Of a stretch of DNA of 64,000 nucleotides, positions 53,568 to 62,584 are shown in pieces. Source of the DNA: Candidatus Segatella violae (GTDB lineage Bacteria > Bacteroidota > Bacteroidia > Bacteroidales > Bacteroidaceae); assembly GCA_002440225.1 (NCBI GenBank), contig DJSH01000070.1:1-64000 (forward strand). The letters are read 5' to 3'. How positions within the stretch are numbered: position 1 is the stretch's first letter; each line of letters begins with the position of its first letter. Position numbers and translations under genes: made by a program. Below the pieces are notes generated by a model. That model was not told the origin of the DNA and made no database searches. It saw nothing but the letters and a program-made list of their open reading frames with translations.

Positions 53568-54308
53568 TTAGTCAAGAAAACCCTGCTGTTTGAGAGCTTC
53601 AAGGAAATCTTTGCTCATCGCTTCGCAATCCTTCTTGGTGTATCGGATGTCGGTGAAGACCTGGGCAAGGGTCTCTACGTTGTTAATTCGCACGAACTCC
53701 TTGTTTTCTTTGAGGGCTTCTTTCTCGGCATAGAAATCATCTATTTTTGCTGGGGTGTATGCCTCGAAATGTTCCTTGTGCACGATACTGCGCAATGGTA
53801 AGCGGTCGCTCTTGGCTGGGTGCTCGTCTGGCCAGCCGATGGTGAGAGTGGCTACAGGCATTACAAGCTTAGGTAACTTGAGAGCGTCGATTATCATCTT
53901 TGGCATATATACCGTCGTTCCGAGAAAACAGGTGCCAAGACCGGCTTCTTCTGCCAGGTTTGTAAAAGTCTGAGTGAAGAGAAGGGCATCGGTGGCTGCG
54001 TTCATGAATGAGAGGATGTTGTCATAGCCAGGGTGTGCTTTGCGGTTCTCCGCCCAGATGGTGGTGCGGCTATAGTCGGCACAGATGGTGAACACCACAG
54101 GGGCACTGGTCACCATTGGTTGGTTGAAGTGAGCGGGAGCCAAGGCCTTTTTGCCTTCCTCGCTTCGGGTTATCACTACACTATAGAGCTGTAAATTGCC
54201 CATGGTCGGGGTGTGTTCAGCTTCCTCGATGAGACTGTAAAGCAGTTCGTCGGAAACTTCTCGGTTCGCATATTTGCGAATGGATGTTCTGTTCTTAATC
54301 GATTCCAT
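53568..54308 (-). CDS. FMN-dependent nitroreductase family protein
   Basis: A 246-residue flavin oxidoreductase of the NfsA/FRP-like branch. The FMN-binding N-terminus reads MESIKNRTSIRKYANREVSDELLYSLIEEAEHTPTMGNLQLYSVV. GLGTCFLGTTVYMPKMIIDALKLPKLVMPVATLTIGWP is the second conserved block. The C-terminal arm (about 200-246) is helical and probably caps the partner subunit. The physiological substrate is unknown; quinones or nitro compounds are typical. It stands alone on the minus strand. Confidence 0.9.
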   Translation of the reverse strand: MESIKNRTSIRKYANREVSDELLYSLIEEAEHTPTMGNLQLYSVVITRSEEGKKALAPAHFNQPMVTSAPVVFTICADYSRTTIWAENRKAHPGYDNILSFMNAATDALLFTQTFTNLAEEAGLGTCFLGTTVYMPKMIIDALKLPKLVMPVATLTIGWPDEHPAKSDRLPLRSIVHKEHFEAYTPAKIDDFYAEKEALKENKEFVRINNVETLAQVFTDIRYTKKDCEAMSKDFLEALKQQGFLD

Positions 54309-54390
54309 ATATTGCTTGTTTTTTATGCAAAGTTACGCAAAGTTTTTCAAAAAGGGCTATTTGTTGCTACTTTTTTTGAAATATATGCCT

Positions 54391-54450
54391 AAACGTTTGA
54401 TTTTTTAGAAATAAAAGTTTAATTTTGCACCTAAATATTAAACGTTTGAT
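54391..54450 (+). promoter_or_regulatory. Promoter framed by two AAACGTTTGAT copies
   Basis: TTTG (54396-54399), a 20-base spacer and TAATTTTG (54420-54427) form a Bacteroidota-type promoter for the gene at 54451. AAACGTTTGAT occurs at 54391-54401, overlapping the -33 box, and again at 54440-54450, touching the start codon. The pair could be an operator. Confidence 0.7.
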
Positions 54451-55116
54451 ATGAAGAATATAGAAAATATGACTTTTGAGGAGGCTAGCAAGGCTCTCCT
54501 TGATGAATTGAACGGCAACTTGGCGGAGCTTCACAAGTACTTTGATGCCCAGAATGCCGACTGGGGCAAATTGCACGACAAGCTGATTGGTGATGTCGCT
54601 GCCGAGGCTCATGTTCCTTACTTCTCACCCGAGGTGGTAGAGGTGCGCCCAAGGGAATTGGATTGTGACGTGGTTCGCTTTCAGAATAATAAGGAGAAAT
54701 GGGTGGCATTGGTCGGCTTGCTCAATGGTCATCCTTATGAAATATTCACAGGCTTGCAGGATGAGGACGAAGGAATCATGCTGCCTAAGTCTGTGACCAA
54801 TGGTAAGATTGTGAAGACCGTGTTGGGCGAGGGACAGAAGAGATATGATTTCCAGTTTGTCAACAAGCGTGGTTACAAGATAACCGTGGAAGGATTAAGC
54901 GAGAAATTCAACCCTGAGTATTGGAACTATGCCAAGTTGATTTCCGGCGTGTTGCGTTATCGCATGCCGATAGAGCACGTTATCAAGCTCGTCAATCAGT
55001 TACAACTCACCTCTGAGAGCATCAACACTTGGAAAAAAGGCGTGGTAAAAGCTCTCAAGAGATATTTGCCTGAGGGCTCATTGGCTATCAAGGATACAGA
55101 GAATGAAGGTGAGTAG
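54451..55116 (+). CDS. Stand-alone protein resembling the C-terminal domain of class II ribonucleotide reductase
   Basis: A 221-residue cytoplasmic protein. From about residue 65 (RPRELDCDVVRFQNNKEKWVALVGLLNGHPYEIFTGLQDEDEGIMLPKSV) to 215 (YWNYAKLISGVLRYRMPIEHVIKLVNQLQLTSESINTWKKGVVKALKRYLPEG) it resembles the segment after the catalytic barrel in Bacteroidota B12-dependent NrdJ proteins. That match is from memory of the family. The catalytic barrel is absent and the usual Cys-rich redox tail is missing; only one Cys remains. The first 60 residues are a separate helical piece. It overlaps folB by 14 bases. It could be a regulatory fragment, a split-gene partner or an independent domain. Confidence 0.6.
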   Translation: MKNIENMTFEEASKALLDELNGNLAELHKYFDAQNADWGKLHDKLIGDVAAEAHVPYFSPEVVEVRPRELDCDVVRFQNNKEKWVALVGLLNGHPYEIFTGLQDEDEGIMLPKSVTNGKIVKTVLGEGQKRYDFQFVNKRGYKITVEGLSEKFNPEYWNYAKLISGVLRYRMPIEHVIKLVNQLQLTSESINTWKKGVVKALKRYLPEGSLAIKDTENEGE

Positions 55117-55486
55117 TAGCTATGTGAATCTGGATAACTTGCGTTTCCATGCCTTCCATGGTGTGTTGACGCAGGAGAGATTGACCGGCAACGACTATGT
55201 GGTGAACCTCCATATCAAGTACGATTTCAGCAAGGCAATGTCAAGCGACGATGTTGCTGATACACTCAACTATGCCGAAGTGTATCAAGTAGTGGCACGC
55301 GAGATGAGGGAGCCAAGCCTGTTGCTGGAGCGAGTGGCTGGTCGCATCGGTGAAAGCCTCTTTCATCAATTCCCCGAAATTGAAGAAATCCACCTGAAAG
55401 TGGTCAAGCAGAACCCTCCAATGGGTGCCGATTGTGATGGCGCAGGCGTGGAAGTTCACTTAATAAATGATAAAACTTTAAAGTAG
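55103..55486 (+). CDS. folB: Dihydroneopterin aldolase FolB
   Basis: Folate-pathway enzyme cleaving dihydroneopterin to the substrate of FolK. The 127 residues show NLDNLRFHAFHGVLTQERLTGNDYVVNLHI with the active-site Glu in the HGVLTQE turn. LLERVAGRIGESLFHQFPEIEEIHLKVVKQNPPM carries the conserved Lys. The ATG at 55103 lies inside the preceding gene, giving a 14-base overlap and suggesting coupled translation. Confidence 0.94.
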   Translation: MKVSSSYVNLDNLRFHAFHGVLTQERLTGNDYVVNLHIKYDFSKAMSSDDVADTLNYAEVYQVVAREMREPSLLLERVAGRIGESLFHQFPEIEEIHLKVVKQNPPMGADCDGAGVEVHLINDKTLK

Positions 55487-55512
55487 ATGTAGGTTTTCTG
55501 CTGCAAATTCAT

Positions 55513-55520
55513 TAATTTTG
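55513..55520 (+). promoter_or_regulatory. -7 element of the amidase gene
   Basis: TAATTTTG fits TAnnTTTG, 18 bases before the amidase ATG at 55538; no clear -33 box is visible. Confidence 0.5.
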
Positions 55521-55537
55521 CAAAATCATCAGAAAGT

Positions 55538-56770
55538 ATGTGTAAGAAAATAAGCCTCATATTGACCTTGTTGTGCATGTTGGTACTGACTTCGTTTGGT
55601 GCCAACAAGCGGTTCACACTCGTTATAGATGCTGGTCATGGAGGGCATGATGCAGGTGCGCTTGGCGCTACCTCGAAGGAGAAGAACATCAATTTGGCTG
55701 TGGCACTGCAGTTTGGTAAGTATGTGGAGCGCAATATGCCAGACGTGAGGGTGATTTACACTCGAAAGACAGATGTGTTCATTCCGCTTCATGAGCGTGC
55801 CAACATCGCCAATCGTGCGAATGCCGACCTGTTCATCTCGGTGCATACCAATGCACTGCCAGCAGGTAAGATAGCCCGAGGCTTTGAAACTTACACGCTC
55901 GGTATGCACCGCGCCAAGGACAATTTGGATGTGGCTATGCGAGAAAACTCGGTTATCTCGATGGAGAAAGGTTATCAACAGACTTATCAGGGGTTCGATC
56001 CCAAGTCGTCTGAAAGCTACATTATCTTCGAGTTTATACAGGGCAAGAATATGGAACGCAGTGTAGAGCTGGCTCGCATGATACAACGGAAAGTGTGCGA
56101 TGATGCCAATCGTCCCGACAAGGGGGTGCATCAGGCAGGTTTCCTCGTCCTCAGAGAAACCTCGATGCCTAGTTGTCTGATAGAGCTGGGATTTATCACA
56201 ACCCCCGATGAGGAGAGCTTGCTCAATAATGATGGTAGAGTAGACGACATCGCCAAGGCGATATATGAAGGCTTCGCCCAATATAAGAATAAGTATGACA
56301 AGACAGTGTCGGTACCTTACAAAGCAACCACTTCCGACGAAGTGGATGTTCCAAAAATCGTGCCAGATACTTATCGCCAAACTGATAGAAAGCCAGTGGC
56401 TGCTGAGCCAAGCACGAGAACCGTTGCCCCACGTAGACAACCACTGCCTGTGAAGACCGAGGCAAAGCCTGTGGCGGTGAAATCCGAGGTTAAGAGTGCG
56501 CCAGTTTTCAAGCTTCAGATATTCGTGAGCAGCAGGACGTTGCGCAAGGGCGATGCTCATTTCAAGGGAGAAACTGATTACGACAGCTTCCAGGAAGGAG
56601 GCATGGTGAAGTATACGATGGGAGCTTCGACTAATTACAATGAAATCTATCGCTTGCGAAAGAGCCTCAGCGAGAAATTCCCAGAGGCATTCATCATCGC
56701 CTTTAAGAATGGGCAGAAGTATGACGTGAACCAAGCTATAAGAGAATTTAAGCAGAATAAAAATAGATAG
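55538..56770 (+). CDS. N-acetylmuramoyl-L-alanine amidase (Amidase_3)
   Basis: Exported zinc amidase that cuts the peptide from peptidoglycan glycan strands. Signal peptide to about residue 22 (VLTSFGA). The catalytic domain (about 27-250) has VIDAGHGGHDAGALG with the first zinc His, a downstream Glu, SVHTNA with another His, and the catalytic MPSCLIELGFITTPDEE. A Pro/Ala/Thr-rich linker (about 270-325) leads to a C-terminal SPOR-like domain of the Bacteroidota type (KLQIFVSSRTLRKGD, KYTMGASTNYNEIYRLRKSL, AFIIAFKNGQKYDV). It precedes the MlaD-type gene by 2 bases, so the two are cotranscribed. Confidence 0.93.
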   Translation: MCKKISLILTLLCMLVLTSFGANKRFTLVIDAGHGGHDAGALGATSKEKNINLAVALQFGKYVERNMPDVRVIYTRKTDVFIPLHERANIANRANADLFISVHTNALPAGKIARGFETYTLGMHRAKDNLDVAMRENSVISMEKGYQQTYQGFDPKSSESYIIFEFIQGKNMERSVELARMIQRKVCDDANRPDKGVHQAGFLVLRETSMPSCLIELGFITTPDEESLLNNDGRVDDIAKAIYEGFAQYKNKYDKTVSVPYKATTSDEVDVPKIVPDTYRQTDRKPVAAEPSTRTVAPRRQPLPVKTEAKPVAVKSEVKSAPVFKLQIFVSSRTLRKGDAHFKGETDYDSFQEGGMVKYTMGASTNYNEIYRLRKSLSEKFPEAFIIAFKNGQKYDVNQAIREFKQNKNR

Positions 56771-56772
56771 AC

Positions 56773-57672
56773 ATGAAATTGACAAAGGAAATCAAGATAG
56801 CGCTTGTTGCTATAGTGGGCATTTTGGTTATGTATTTCGGAATCAACTTTCTGAAAGGCATCAATCTGTTTTCTACCAACAACGCTTATTACATGACGTT
56901 TGATGACATCCAGGGTTTGGGAGCCTCAACGCCTATCTATGCCGATGGATACAAGGTGGGAACCGTGGATGGCATTGACTATGATTATGCCAAGAACGGC
57001 CCTATCAAGGTGAAGGTGGACATCACCAAGGACTTGAGAATACCTGAGGGTAGCCAGGCTGAGATTGTGAAAGACCTAATGGGCAACTTGCAGGTGAATT
57101 TGCTCTTGGCCAACAATCCTCGTGCTCGCATCGAGCCAGGAGGTGTCATTCCTGGTGCTGTGAATGCCGGCATTATGGGTAAGGCAGGCGAATTGGTGCC
57201 TGTCATAGAGAAGATGTTGCCTAAGATTGATTCCATCCTCTCCAGTGTCAATGCGCTCTTGGCAGACCCAGCCCTGGCTGCTACCTTGCACAATGCCAAG
57301 ACTATCACAGACAATCTCACCGTCTCTACACGTGAATTGAATACACTGATGGCAGGCTTGAACAAGCAGGTTCCGGGAATGATAGGAAAGGCAAACGGTG
57401 TACTTGACAATACCCATCGTTTGACTTCTAACCTCGCCAATCTCGATGTACAGGGAACATTGGATAGAGTGAACCAAACCTTGGAGAGTGCTCACCAGTT
57501 TACAGAAAAATTGAATAGCAACAAGGGAAGTCTCGGATTGTTGATGAACGACACCAAGCTTTACGACAACATGACTTCTACCATGAGCCATGCCGACTCA
57601 CTGATGATTGACTTGAAGTCGCATCCTAAGCGCTATGTACATTTCTCTGTATTTGGTAAGAAAGACAAGTAA
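56773..57672 (+). CDS. MlaD-family (MCE domain) protein
   Basis: A 299-residue protein with one N-terminal TM helix (IALVAIVGILVMYFGINFL, about 10-28) and a periplasmic MCE domain (about 37-110). The MCE domain shows MTFDDIQGLGASTPIYADGYKVGTVDGIDYD. A helical, coiled-coil-prone C-terminus follows (about 140-285). MCE proteins form rings or tubes that move phospholipids between membranes. No MlaE permease or MlaF ATPase is adjacent. Pairing with an amidase gene is frequent in Bacteroidota. Confidence 0.9.
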   Translation: MKLTKEIKIALVAIVGILVMYFGINFLKGINLFSTNNAYYMTFDDIQGLGASTPIYADGYKVGTVDGIDYDYAKNGPIKVKVDITKDLRIPEGSQAEIVKDLMGNLQVNLLLANNPRARIEPGGVIPGAVNAGIMGKAGELVPVIEKMLPKIDSILSSVNALLADPALAATLHNAKTITDNLTVSTRELNTLMAGLNKQVPGMIGKANGVLDNTHRLTSNLANLDVQGTLDRVNQTLESAHQFTEKLNSNKGSLGLLMNDTKLYDNMTSTMSHADSLMIDLKSHPKRYVHFSVFGKKDK

Positions 57673-57726
57673 ATACGAGATTAGGTTAATTAAAAATAGT
57701 CTAAATAATAACCTGAATGTTTCACG

Positions 57727-57776
57727 CCCCGAAACTGCTACTAAACTATTTGTTTGATAGTAGTTTCGGGGTTGTT
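57727..57776 (+). terminator. Hairpin between the MlaD-type gene and dnaA
   Basis: CCCCGAAACT (57727-57736) pairs with AGTTTCGGGG (57762-57771), extended inward by several more pairs, with GTTGTT following. The rest of the 308-base gap 57673-57980 holds the dnaA promoter; I saw no DnaA-box cluster that would mark an origin. Confidence 0.75.
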
Positions 57777-57882
57777 ACATAAATGTTTCACTTTATTTAT
57801 AAGGTGATTTCAAGGTTGCGCTCTATTCGTCTAGTTATCAAGATGTTATCTGTAATGTATTAAAATATTCTAAATTCAGCGA

Positions 57883-57914
57883 TTTGCAACTCTCCATATT
57901 TTTTTGTAACTTTG
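57883..57914 (+). promoter_or_regulatory. dnaA promoter
   Basis: TTTG (57883-57886), a 20-base spacer and TAACTTTG (57907-57914) match the Bacteroidota promoter with one extra spacer base. The leader before the dnaA ATG is about 60 bases. Confidence 0.75.
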
Positions 57915-57980
57915 CACATGATTTCGCATCTTTAGATGCCTCAACATAATTAAGAACAAGAATTTTAATAGATATTCTCA

Positions 57981-59387
57981 ATGTTAGCAAGTCCAAAAGC
58001 TCTCTGGGACAATAGCCTTTTGCTCATAAAAGACAATGTGACGGAGCAGCAATATAACACGTGGTTCAAACCAATAGTCTTTGAATCGTACAAGCCTTCG
58101 ACAAAGACTTTGTTGGTGCAGGTTCCAAGTCCATTCGTCTACGAATACTTGGAGCAGAACTTTGTTGACTTGTTAAGCAAGGTGTTGCATCGCAATTTTG
58201 GTGAGGGAATTCGCCTCACTTATCGCGTGGTAACCGACAAGGAACACAGGCTTTCTCAAGACATCGAGACTGACCCGGCTGATGAAGCTGCGGCCGAGCA
58301 GGTGCGTACCCGATCGGTTCAGCAACCAGCTAATAGTGAGCCTCAGATGGAGGACATCGATACGCAACTAGACCCAAAACTCACTTTCAATAATTATATG
58401 GAAGGCGAAAGCAACAAGTTGCCTCGTTCGGTGGGACTTTCCATTGCGGAGCATCCCAATACCACACAGTTTAACCCGATGTTCATTTATGGTCCCTCGG
58501 GTAGCGGTAAGACCCATTTGGTGAATGCCATTGGGATGAAGGCGAAGCAGATGTATCCACAGAAACGTGTACTTTATGTTAGTGCTCGTCTGTTCCAGAC
58601 CCAATACACAGATGCTGTGCTCCATAACGCAAGCAACGATTTCATCAATTTCTATCAGTCTATCGATATGTTGATTGTGGATGATATACAGGAATGGGCA
58701 GGCAAGGCGAAGACCTTGAACACTTTCTTCCATATCTTCAATCATCTCTTTCGTAATGGAAAGCGAATCATCTTGGCAAGTGACCGCCCGCCTGTTGACC
58801 TCAAGGATATGCCTGATCGTTTGCTCACCCGTTTCTCATGCGGATTGGTATGTGAATTGGAGAAACCTAACATCCAGTTGTGCGTTGACATCTTGAGCAA
58901 CAAGATACGTCGCGACGGATTGAAAATTCCTCAGGATGTAGTCGCTTTCATAGCCCAAACTTGCAATGGAAGTGTGCGTGACTTGCAGGGTGCCATCAAT
59001 GGTTTGTTGGCTTATAGCATAGTATATAATAGCAATATCGATATTCGTTTGGCTGAACGTGTTATCAAGCGTGCCGTGAAGGTGGATGACAAGCCTCTCA
59101 CCATCGATGACATCGTTGAGACGGTGTGCAACCATTATAATGTAACGGTGACAGCCGTGAATAGCAAGAGTCGTAAACGTGACTATGTGGTGGCGAGACA
59201 GGTAACCATGTATTTGGCTCAGAAATATACCAAGATGCCTGCTTCTAGAATCGGTAAACTCGTTGGTAATCGCGATCATAGCACAGTTATCCACAGTTGT
59301 TCAAAAGTAGAGGAACGCTTAAAGATAGACCAAGATTTCTGTGATGAACTGGTGAGCATTGAAAATGCTTTTAAGCTGAAGAAATAA
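57981..59387 (+). CDS. dnaA: Chromosomal replication initiator DnaA
   Basis: AAA+ ATPase that opens oriC. Domain I (about 1-85) reads LWDNSLLLIKDNVTEQQYNTWFKPI, with a variable acidic domain II to about 130. Domain III has Walker A GPSGSGKT (171-178), Walker B MLIVDDIQEWAG and the arginine-finger region DRLLTRFSCGL. Domain IV has the DnaA-box signature VVARQVTMYLAQKYTKMPASRIGKLVGNRDHSTVIHSC. The 468-residue length is normal. A perfect DnaA box TTATCCACA (59287-59295) lies within the domain IV coding sequence. It has its own promoter and ends at a bidirectional terminator. Confidence 0.97.
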   Translation: MLASPKALWDNSLLLIKDNVTEQQYNTWFKPIVFESYKPSTKTLLVQVPSPFVYEYLEQNFVDLLSKVLHRNFGEGIRLTYRVVTDKEHRLSQDIETDPADEAAAEQVRTRSVQQPANSEPQMEDIDTQLDPKLTFNNYMEGESNKLPRSVGLSIAEHPNTTQFNPMFIYGPSGSGKTHLVNAIGMKAKQMYPQKRVLYVSARLFQTQYTDAVLHNASNDFINFYQSIDMLIVDDIQEWAGKAKTLNTFFHIFNHLFRNGKRIILASDRPPVDLKDMPDRLLTRFSCGLVCELEKPNIQLCVDILSNKIRRDGLKIPQDVVAFIAQTCNGSVRDLQGAINGLLAYSIVYNSNIDIRLAERVIKRAVKVDDKPLTIDDIVETVCNHYNVTVTAVNSKSRKRDYVVARQVTMYLAQKYTKMPASRIGKLVGNRDHSTVIHSCSKVEERLKIDQDFCDELVSIENAFKLKK

Positions 59388-59441
59388 TTATAGGATATGC
59401 ATGAACCTTGGCATAGTGGTTCAGTTTATATAAATGAAATA

Positions 59442-59482
59442 AAAAAGGAAGTCGACTGTTTGTTTGGTTCGACTTCCTTTTT
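59442..59482. terminator. Bidirectional terminator between dnaA and pnuT
   Basis: A 14-bp stem, 59442-59455 (AAAAAGGAAGTCGA) with 59469-59482 (TCGACTTCCTTTTT). It serves the convergent dnaA and thiamine-operon transcripts. Confidence 0.9.
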
Positions 59483-59525
59483 CTTTATTCAACTTTTCTA
59501 TTTTTTTATTCGATTTCTATTTTCT

Positions 59526-60122
59526 TTATATTTCTTCTTTTTTCATCATCTTTTTCCATTTCCAATATCCAGCGATGGCGATGATGACGTAGAGACCATA
59601 GAGTCCTGCCTTGAAAGGGATGCCCTTGCCTACGTAGAGATAACAGCAGACGGCATCGACGATAATCCAGAAGAACCATTGCTCGATGTACTTGCGAGCC
59701 AATGCCCACAGACCTACGAAGCTCAAGGCATTGGTAAAGCCATCCAATACTGGTACGGTGGAGTTGGTGAAAGTCACCAATACATAATAGGTGACGCCCC
59801 AAGCTGCAAGGAAAAAGACAAGGGTAGGGAGGTAGAGCTTCTTCCGCATGTGGGTGATAGGCATCTCTCCCTTTTCTTCCTGGTCGTGCTTCTTGCCAAA
59901 CTTCCAAATGGCAAAACCATAGATGGCTGCCAGGGTATAGTACACCGCCATTCCCGCATCGCCGTAAAGCCCATGTTGCCAATAGAGCATGATGTCGAGG
60001 GCTGGCATGATGATGCCTATTAGCCACAAGTAAATACTTGCACGGTACTCGAGCAAGATATAGACTAGCCCGAGTACCGTGGTAAAGATGTCTAAACCAT
60101 GTGATGTAATGAAATCCATCAT
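59526..60122 (-). CDS. pnuT: PnuC-family transporter, probably thiamine transporter PnuT
   Basis: A 198-residue inner-membrane protein with about seven helices of the PnuC/SWEET-like fold (TVLGLVYILLEYRASIYLWLIGI, with VGLWALARKYIEQWFFWIIVDAVCCYLY near the end). PnuC proteins are facilitators trapped by downstream phosphorylation. The gene is the second in a transcript headed by a TPP riboswitch and a TonB receptor. This is the arrangement described for Bacteroidota thiamine uptake, so PnuT (thiamine) is favoured over PnuC (nicotinamide riboside). A thiamine pyrophosphokinase gene often follows elsewhere but is absent here, because dnaA abuts. Confidence 0.85.
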   Translation of the reverse strand: MMDFITSHGLDIFTTVLGLVYILLEYRASIYLWLIGIIMPALDIMLYWQHGLYGDAGMAVYYTLAAIYGFAIWKFGKKHDQEEKGEMPITHMRKKLYLPTLVFFLAAWGVTYYVLVTFTNSTVPVLDGFTNALSFVGLWALARKYIEQWFFWIIVDAVCCYLYVGKGIPFKAGLYGLYVIIAIAGYWKWKKMMKKEEI

Positions 60123-60171
60123 GATGTTTTAGTTGTTATCAATAATTCTTTAAACCTTAATATCAAGTTTT

Positions 60172-62532
60172 TTAGAACTTCAAAGTCAAATGAGCCATGC
60201 AGGTTGTGCCAGCCATAGGGATATAGCTGAGGGCACTGAGACGGTGGTCCTTGGTATAGCCCTCACTCTCGCTTACGGCGTTGTACCAAACGAAGCCGCT
60301 GGCAGCATAGTGACGGTTGAAGATATTGTTGATATCAAAACCGATGGTTACCTGCTTGATGCCAAGTGCTTTAGTAACTTTGGCTGTATAGTTGAGGCTC
60401 AGATCACTCTGTGAGTAGCATGGCAGTGAACGGTCTTTGCTCTCTGAGTTGTCAAGATACTGACTGCTTACGAAGTTTGTGTGCCAGGTGGCAGAGAAAC
60501 CAGCATAATGCAAGTCAATGAAACCATTCAGAATGGCTGATGGAGAGTATGACAAAGTTGAGTTGTCGTAGTGTATCTTCAGAGGATCACCCTCCCAATT
60601 ATCTACATACTCGTCGAAATTCTTGATCTTGTTTTTGCTCAAGGCAGCGTTGCCTTCCAAAGATAACCATGATAATGGTGCCCAACCTGCTGTCAGCTCA
60701 ACACCCATACGATAAGAATCCTTTACGTTGGTGGTCAAAGCCTCACCAATGTCGCTCAACTGGCCTGTCTGAACCAATTGGTTGTCATAGTTCATATAAT
60801 AGAAGTTGGCACCTGCATGCCAGTTGCTTCCCTCATACTGGTAGCCGAACTCTACATCGAGCAACTTCTCCTGCTTAGGGAAAGGATAGTTGTAATTGTC
60901 TGTATAGTTGTTGCGCTCTGGCTCACGGTTGCTATAGGCTACTGAAGCGTATGCCTTATGCCCATTGTTGATGTAGCTGATACCAGCCTTTGGGTTGAAG
61001 AAGTTGTACTTCTCGTTGATGTTCAACTCCTGGTTCTTGTATGTGCCATCCTCTTGAGCGATGAACTTGTCGTTGATACCATCAGTCTTATACTCCACAC
61101 GGCGATACTGCAAGTCGGCGAATACGTTCCAGAAATCGGCGAAGCGATAGTTTGCCTTGATGAAGGCACTGTAGTCATACTTGTGGGCATCTGAGTCGTA
61201 ATATTTATACTGTCCGTTGTTGCCGAAGAATTTCTTCTCGGCATCCTCGTTGGCGATGTAAGTAAGGTAACCCCAGTGGTTGCCACGGAACTGCTGGAGG
61301 TTCAATCCACCGATGACATCCCAGTGCTCATCCTTGTAGTTGGTGTTATATACGATGCCGTAGGTGTGTTGTGTCAAGCCTTTCTTGCGAATAAAGTCAC
61401 TCTTTTTGATGAAGTTGTTGGCGACATCATAATAGGTGAGACCGAACTTAGAGAACTTGGCGTTGTTCTTAAACTCCTTATAGTAACCATATCCGTAAGT
61501 GTAATGGATGGCGAAGTTGTGACTCCAATGGCTGTTTGGAGTCCAAGCGGCAGAGAGGATATTGTGGTTCTGATAGAAATTATCGGTTGTTTTGCTCCAG
61601 TGGCTTCCGTCACGCATGGTGTAAGGTTCGATGGTATAGTCGCCTTTGCCATTTCTCTTGAGGTTGGCAGTCAATACATTCCATTTTCCAAGACCAGCCT
61701 CATACAGATCCTTGTAGGTGCGAATACCATCATCCATTAAGGTAAAGCTGGTATCGTAGTCGCCACCGAGCACACCGTTCCAAGCCTGACCAGTCTTCTC
61801 AAAGTTGCCGATGTTCTTGTAGCTAATCTTAAAGTTGTCGCCCAACCAAGTCAAGCCGCCATAATAAGAACCAGAGCGACCGGAAGTGCCATCGATGTAG
61901 CCGTCGGTGCCAGTCTCGTGATAAGCGCCATCAAAGATAAGATGTTTGCCCATCAAACCCGTAGAGAAACTAACGCCTGTATTATATGTATTATAAGAGC
62001 CGTATGAACCTGTTAACTCTGCAGTTGGGGTGAGTGAAGGTGCAGCCATCGCCATAGAGATGCTACCACCGAAGGCACCGTCGCCATTGGTGGAAGAACC
62101 TACACCACGCTGTACCTGGACGCTACCCAAGAGGGAAGCATAGCTGTTCATGTTGGCCCAGAACACAGTCTGGTCTTCTGGGGAATTGAGGGCGACGCCA
62201 TCGAGTGTCACGTTGATGCGGCTGCCTGCTGCACCACGGATGCGCATATAGGTTGTACCTGTACCGATGCCGTTCTCACCCCACGCCAAGATACCTGGTG
62301 TGCGAGAAAGGAGGAATGGCAATTCCAGTCCGGTGTGAGAGAATTGTTGGAGTTCAGACTTCTTGATGTTTGCTACTGCATAAGGTGCTTCCTTGGTGGC
62401 ACGCACGCCTTTTACTACTACTTCATTCAGATGTTGCACCTTAATTGTGTCGATTTGTGTTTGAGCCAGTGCAGCTTGGCTTGCCAAAGAGCAAAACGCT
62501 ACACTGAGTGCAATCCCGTTAAATCTTTTCAT
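60172..62532 (-). CDS. TonB-dependent outer-membrane receptor, probably for thiamine
   Basis: A 786-residue outer-membrane barrel with signal peptide (to AALAQ, about residue 24) and a TonB-box-like start (TIKVQHLNEVVVKG). The plug reads LPFLLSRTPGILAWGENGIGTGTTYMRIRGAAGSRINVTLDGVALNSPEDQ. The barrel ends with TCMAHLTLKF, the aromatic terminal strand. No STN or SusD partner is present, so it is a vitamin or metallophore-type receptor rather than a SusC. A TPP riboswitch in its leader makes thiamine or its phosphates the likely ligand. Confidence 0.9.
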   Translation of the reverse strand: MKRFNGIALSVAFCSLASQAALAQTQIDTIKVQHLNEVVVKGVRATKEAPYAVANIKKSELQQFSHTGLELPFLLSRTPGILAWGENGIGTGTTYMRIRGAAGSRINVTLDGVALNSPEDQTVFWANMNSYASLLGSVQVQRGVGSSTNGDGAFGGSISMAMAAPSLTPTAELTGSYGSYNTYNTGVSFSTGLMGKHLIFDGAYHETGTDGYIDGTSGRSGSYYGGLTWLGDNFKISYKNIGNFEKTGQAWNGVLGGDYDTSFTLMDDGIRTYKDLYEAGLGKWNVLTANLKRNGKGDYTIEPYTMRDGSHWSKTTDNFYQNHNILSAAWTPNSHWSHNFAIHYTYGYGYYKEFKNNAKFSKFGLTYYDVANNFIKKSDFIRKKGLTQHTYGIVYNTNYKDEHWDVIGGLNLQQFRGNHWGYLTYIANEDAEKKFFGNNGQYKYYDSDAHKYDYSAFIKANYRFADFWNVFADLQYRRVEYKTDGINDKFIAQEDGTYKNQELNINEKYNFFNPKAGISYINNGHKAYASVAYSNREPERNNYTDNYNYPFPKQEKLLDVEFGYQYEGSNWHAGANFYYMNYDNQLVQTGQLSDIGEALTTNVKDSYRMGVELTAGWAPLSWLSLEGNAALSKNKIKNFDEYVDNWEGDPLKIHYDNSTLSYSPSAILNGFIDLHYAGFSATWHTNFVSSQYLDNSESKDRSLPCYSQSDLSLNYTAKVTKALGIKQVTIGFDINNIFNRHYAASGFVWYNAVSESEGYTKDHRLSALSYIPMAGTTCMAHLTLKF

Positions 62533-62584
62533 TTGTGTTATTAATACCTTAAACTTTTATCTAAGGGGGGAGAACTTAGCCCAA

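Noticed and set aside
57673..57980. Gap before dnaA searched for oriC
   Set aside because: Only a terminator-like hairpin and the dnaA promoter are supported; no repeated DnaA boxes were found.
59287..59295. Perfect DnaA box TTATCCACA, considered as part of an origin
   Set aside because: It is a single copy inside the dnaA coding sequence; no cluster of boxes or AT-rich unwinding region was seen nearby.
59397..60023. Plus-strand 208-codon frame opposite pnuT
   Set aside because: The minus-strand frame has clear PnuC-family helices; the plus frame is a shadow crossing the terminator.
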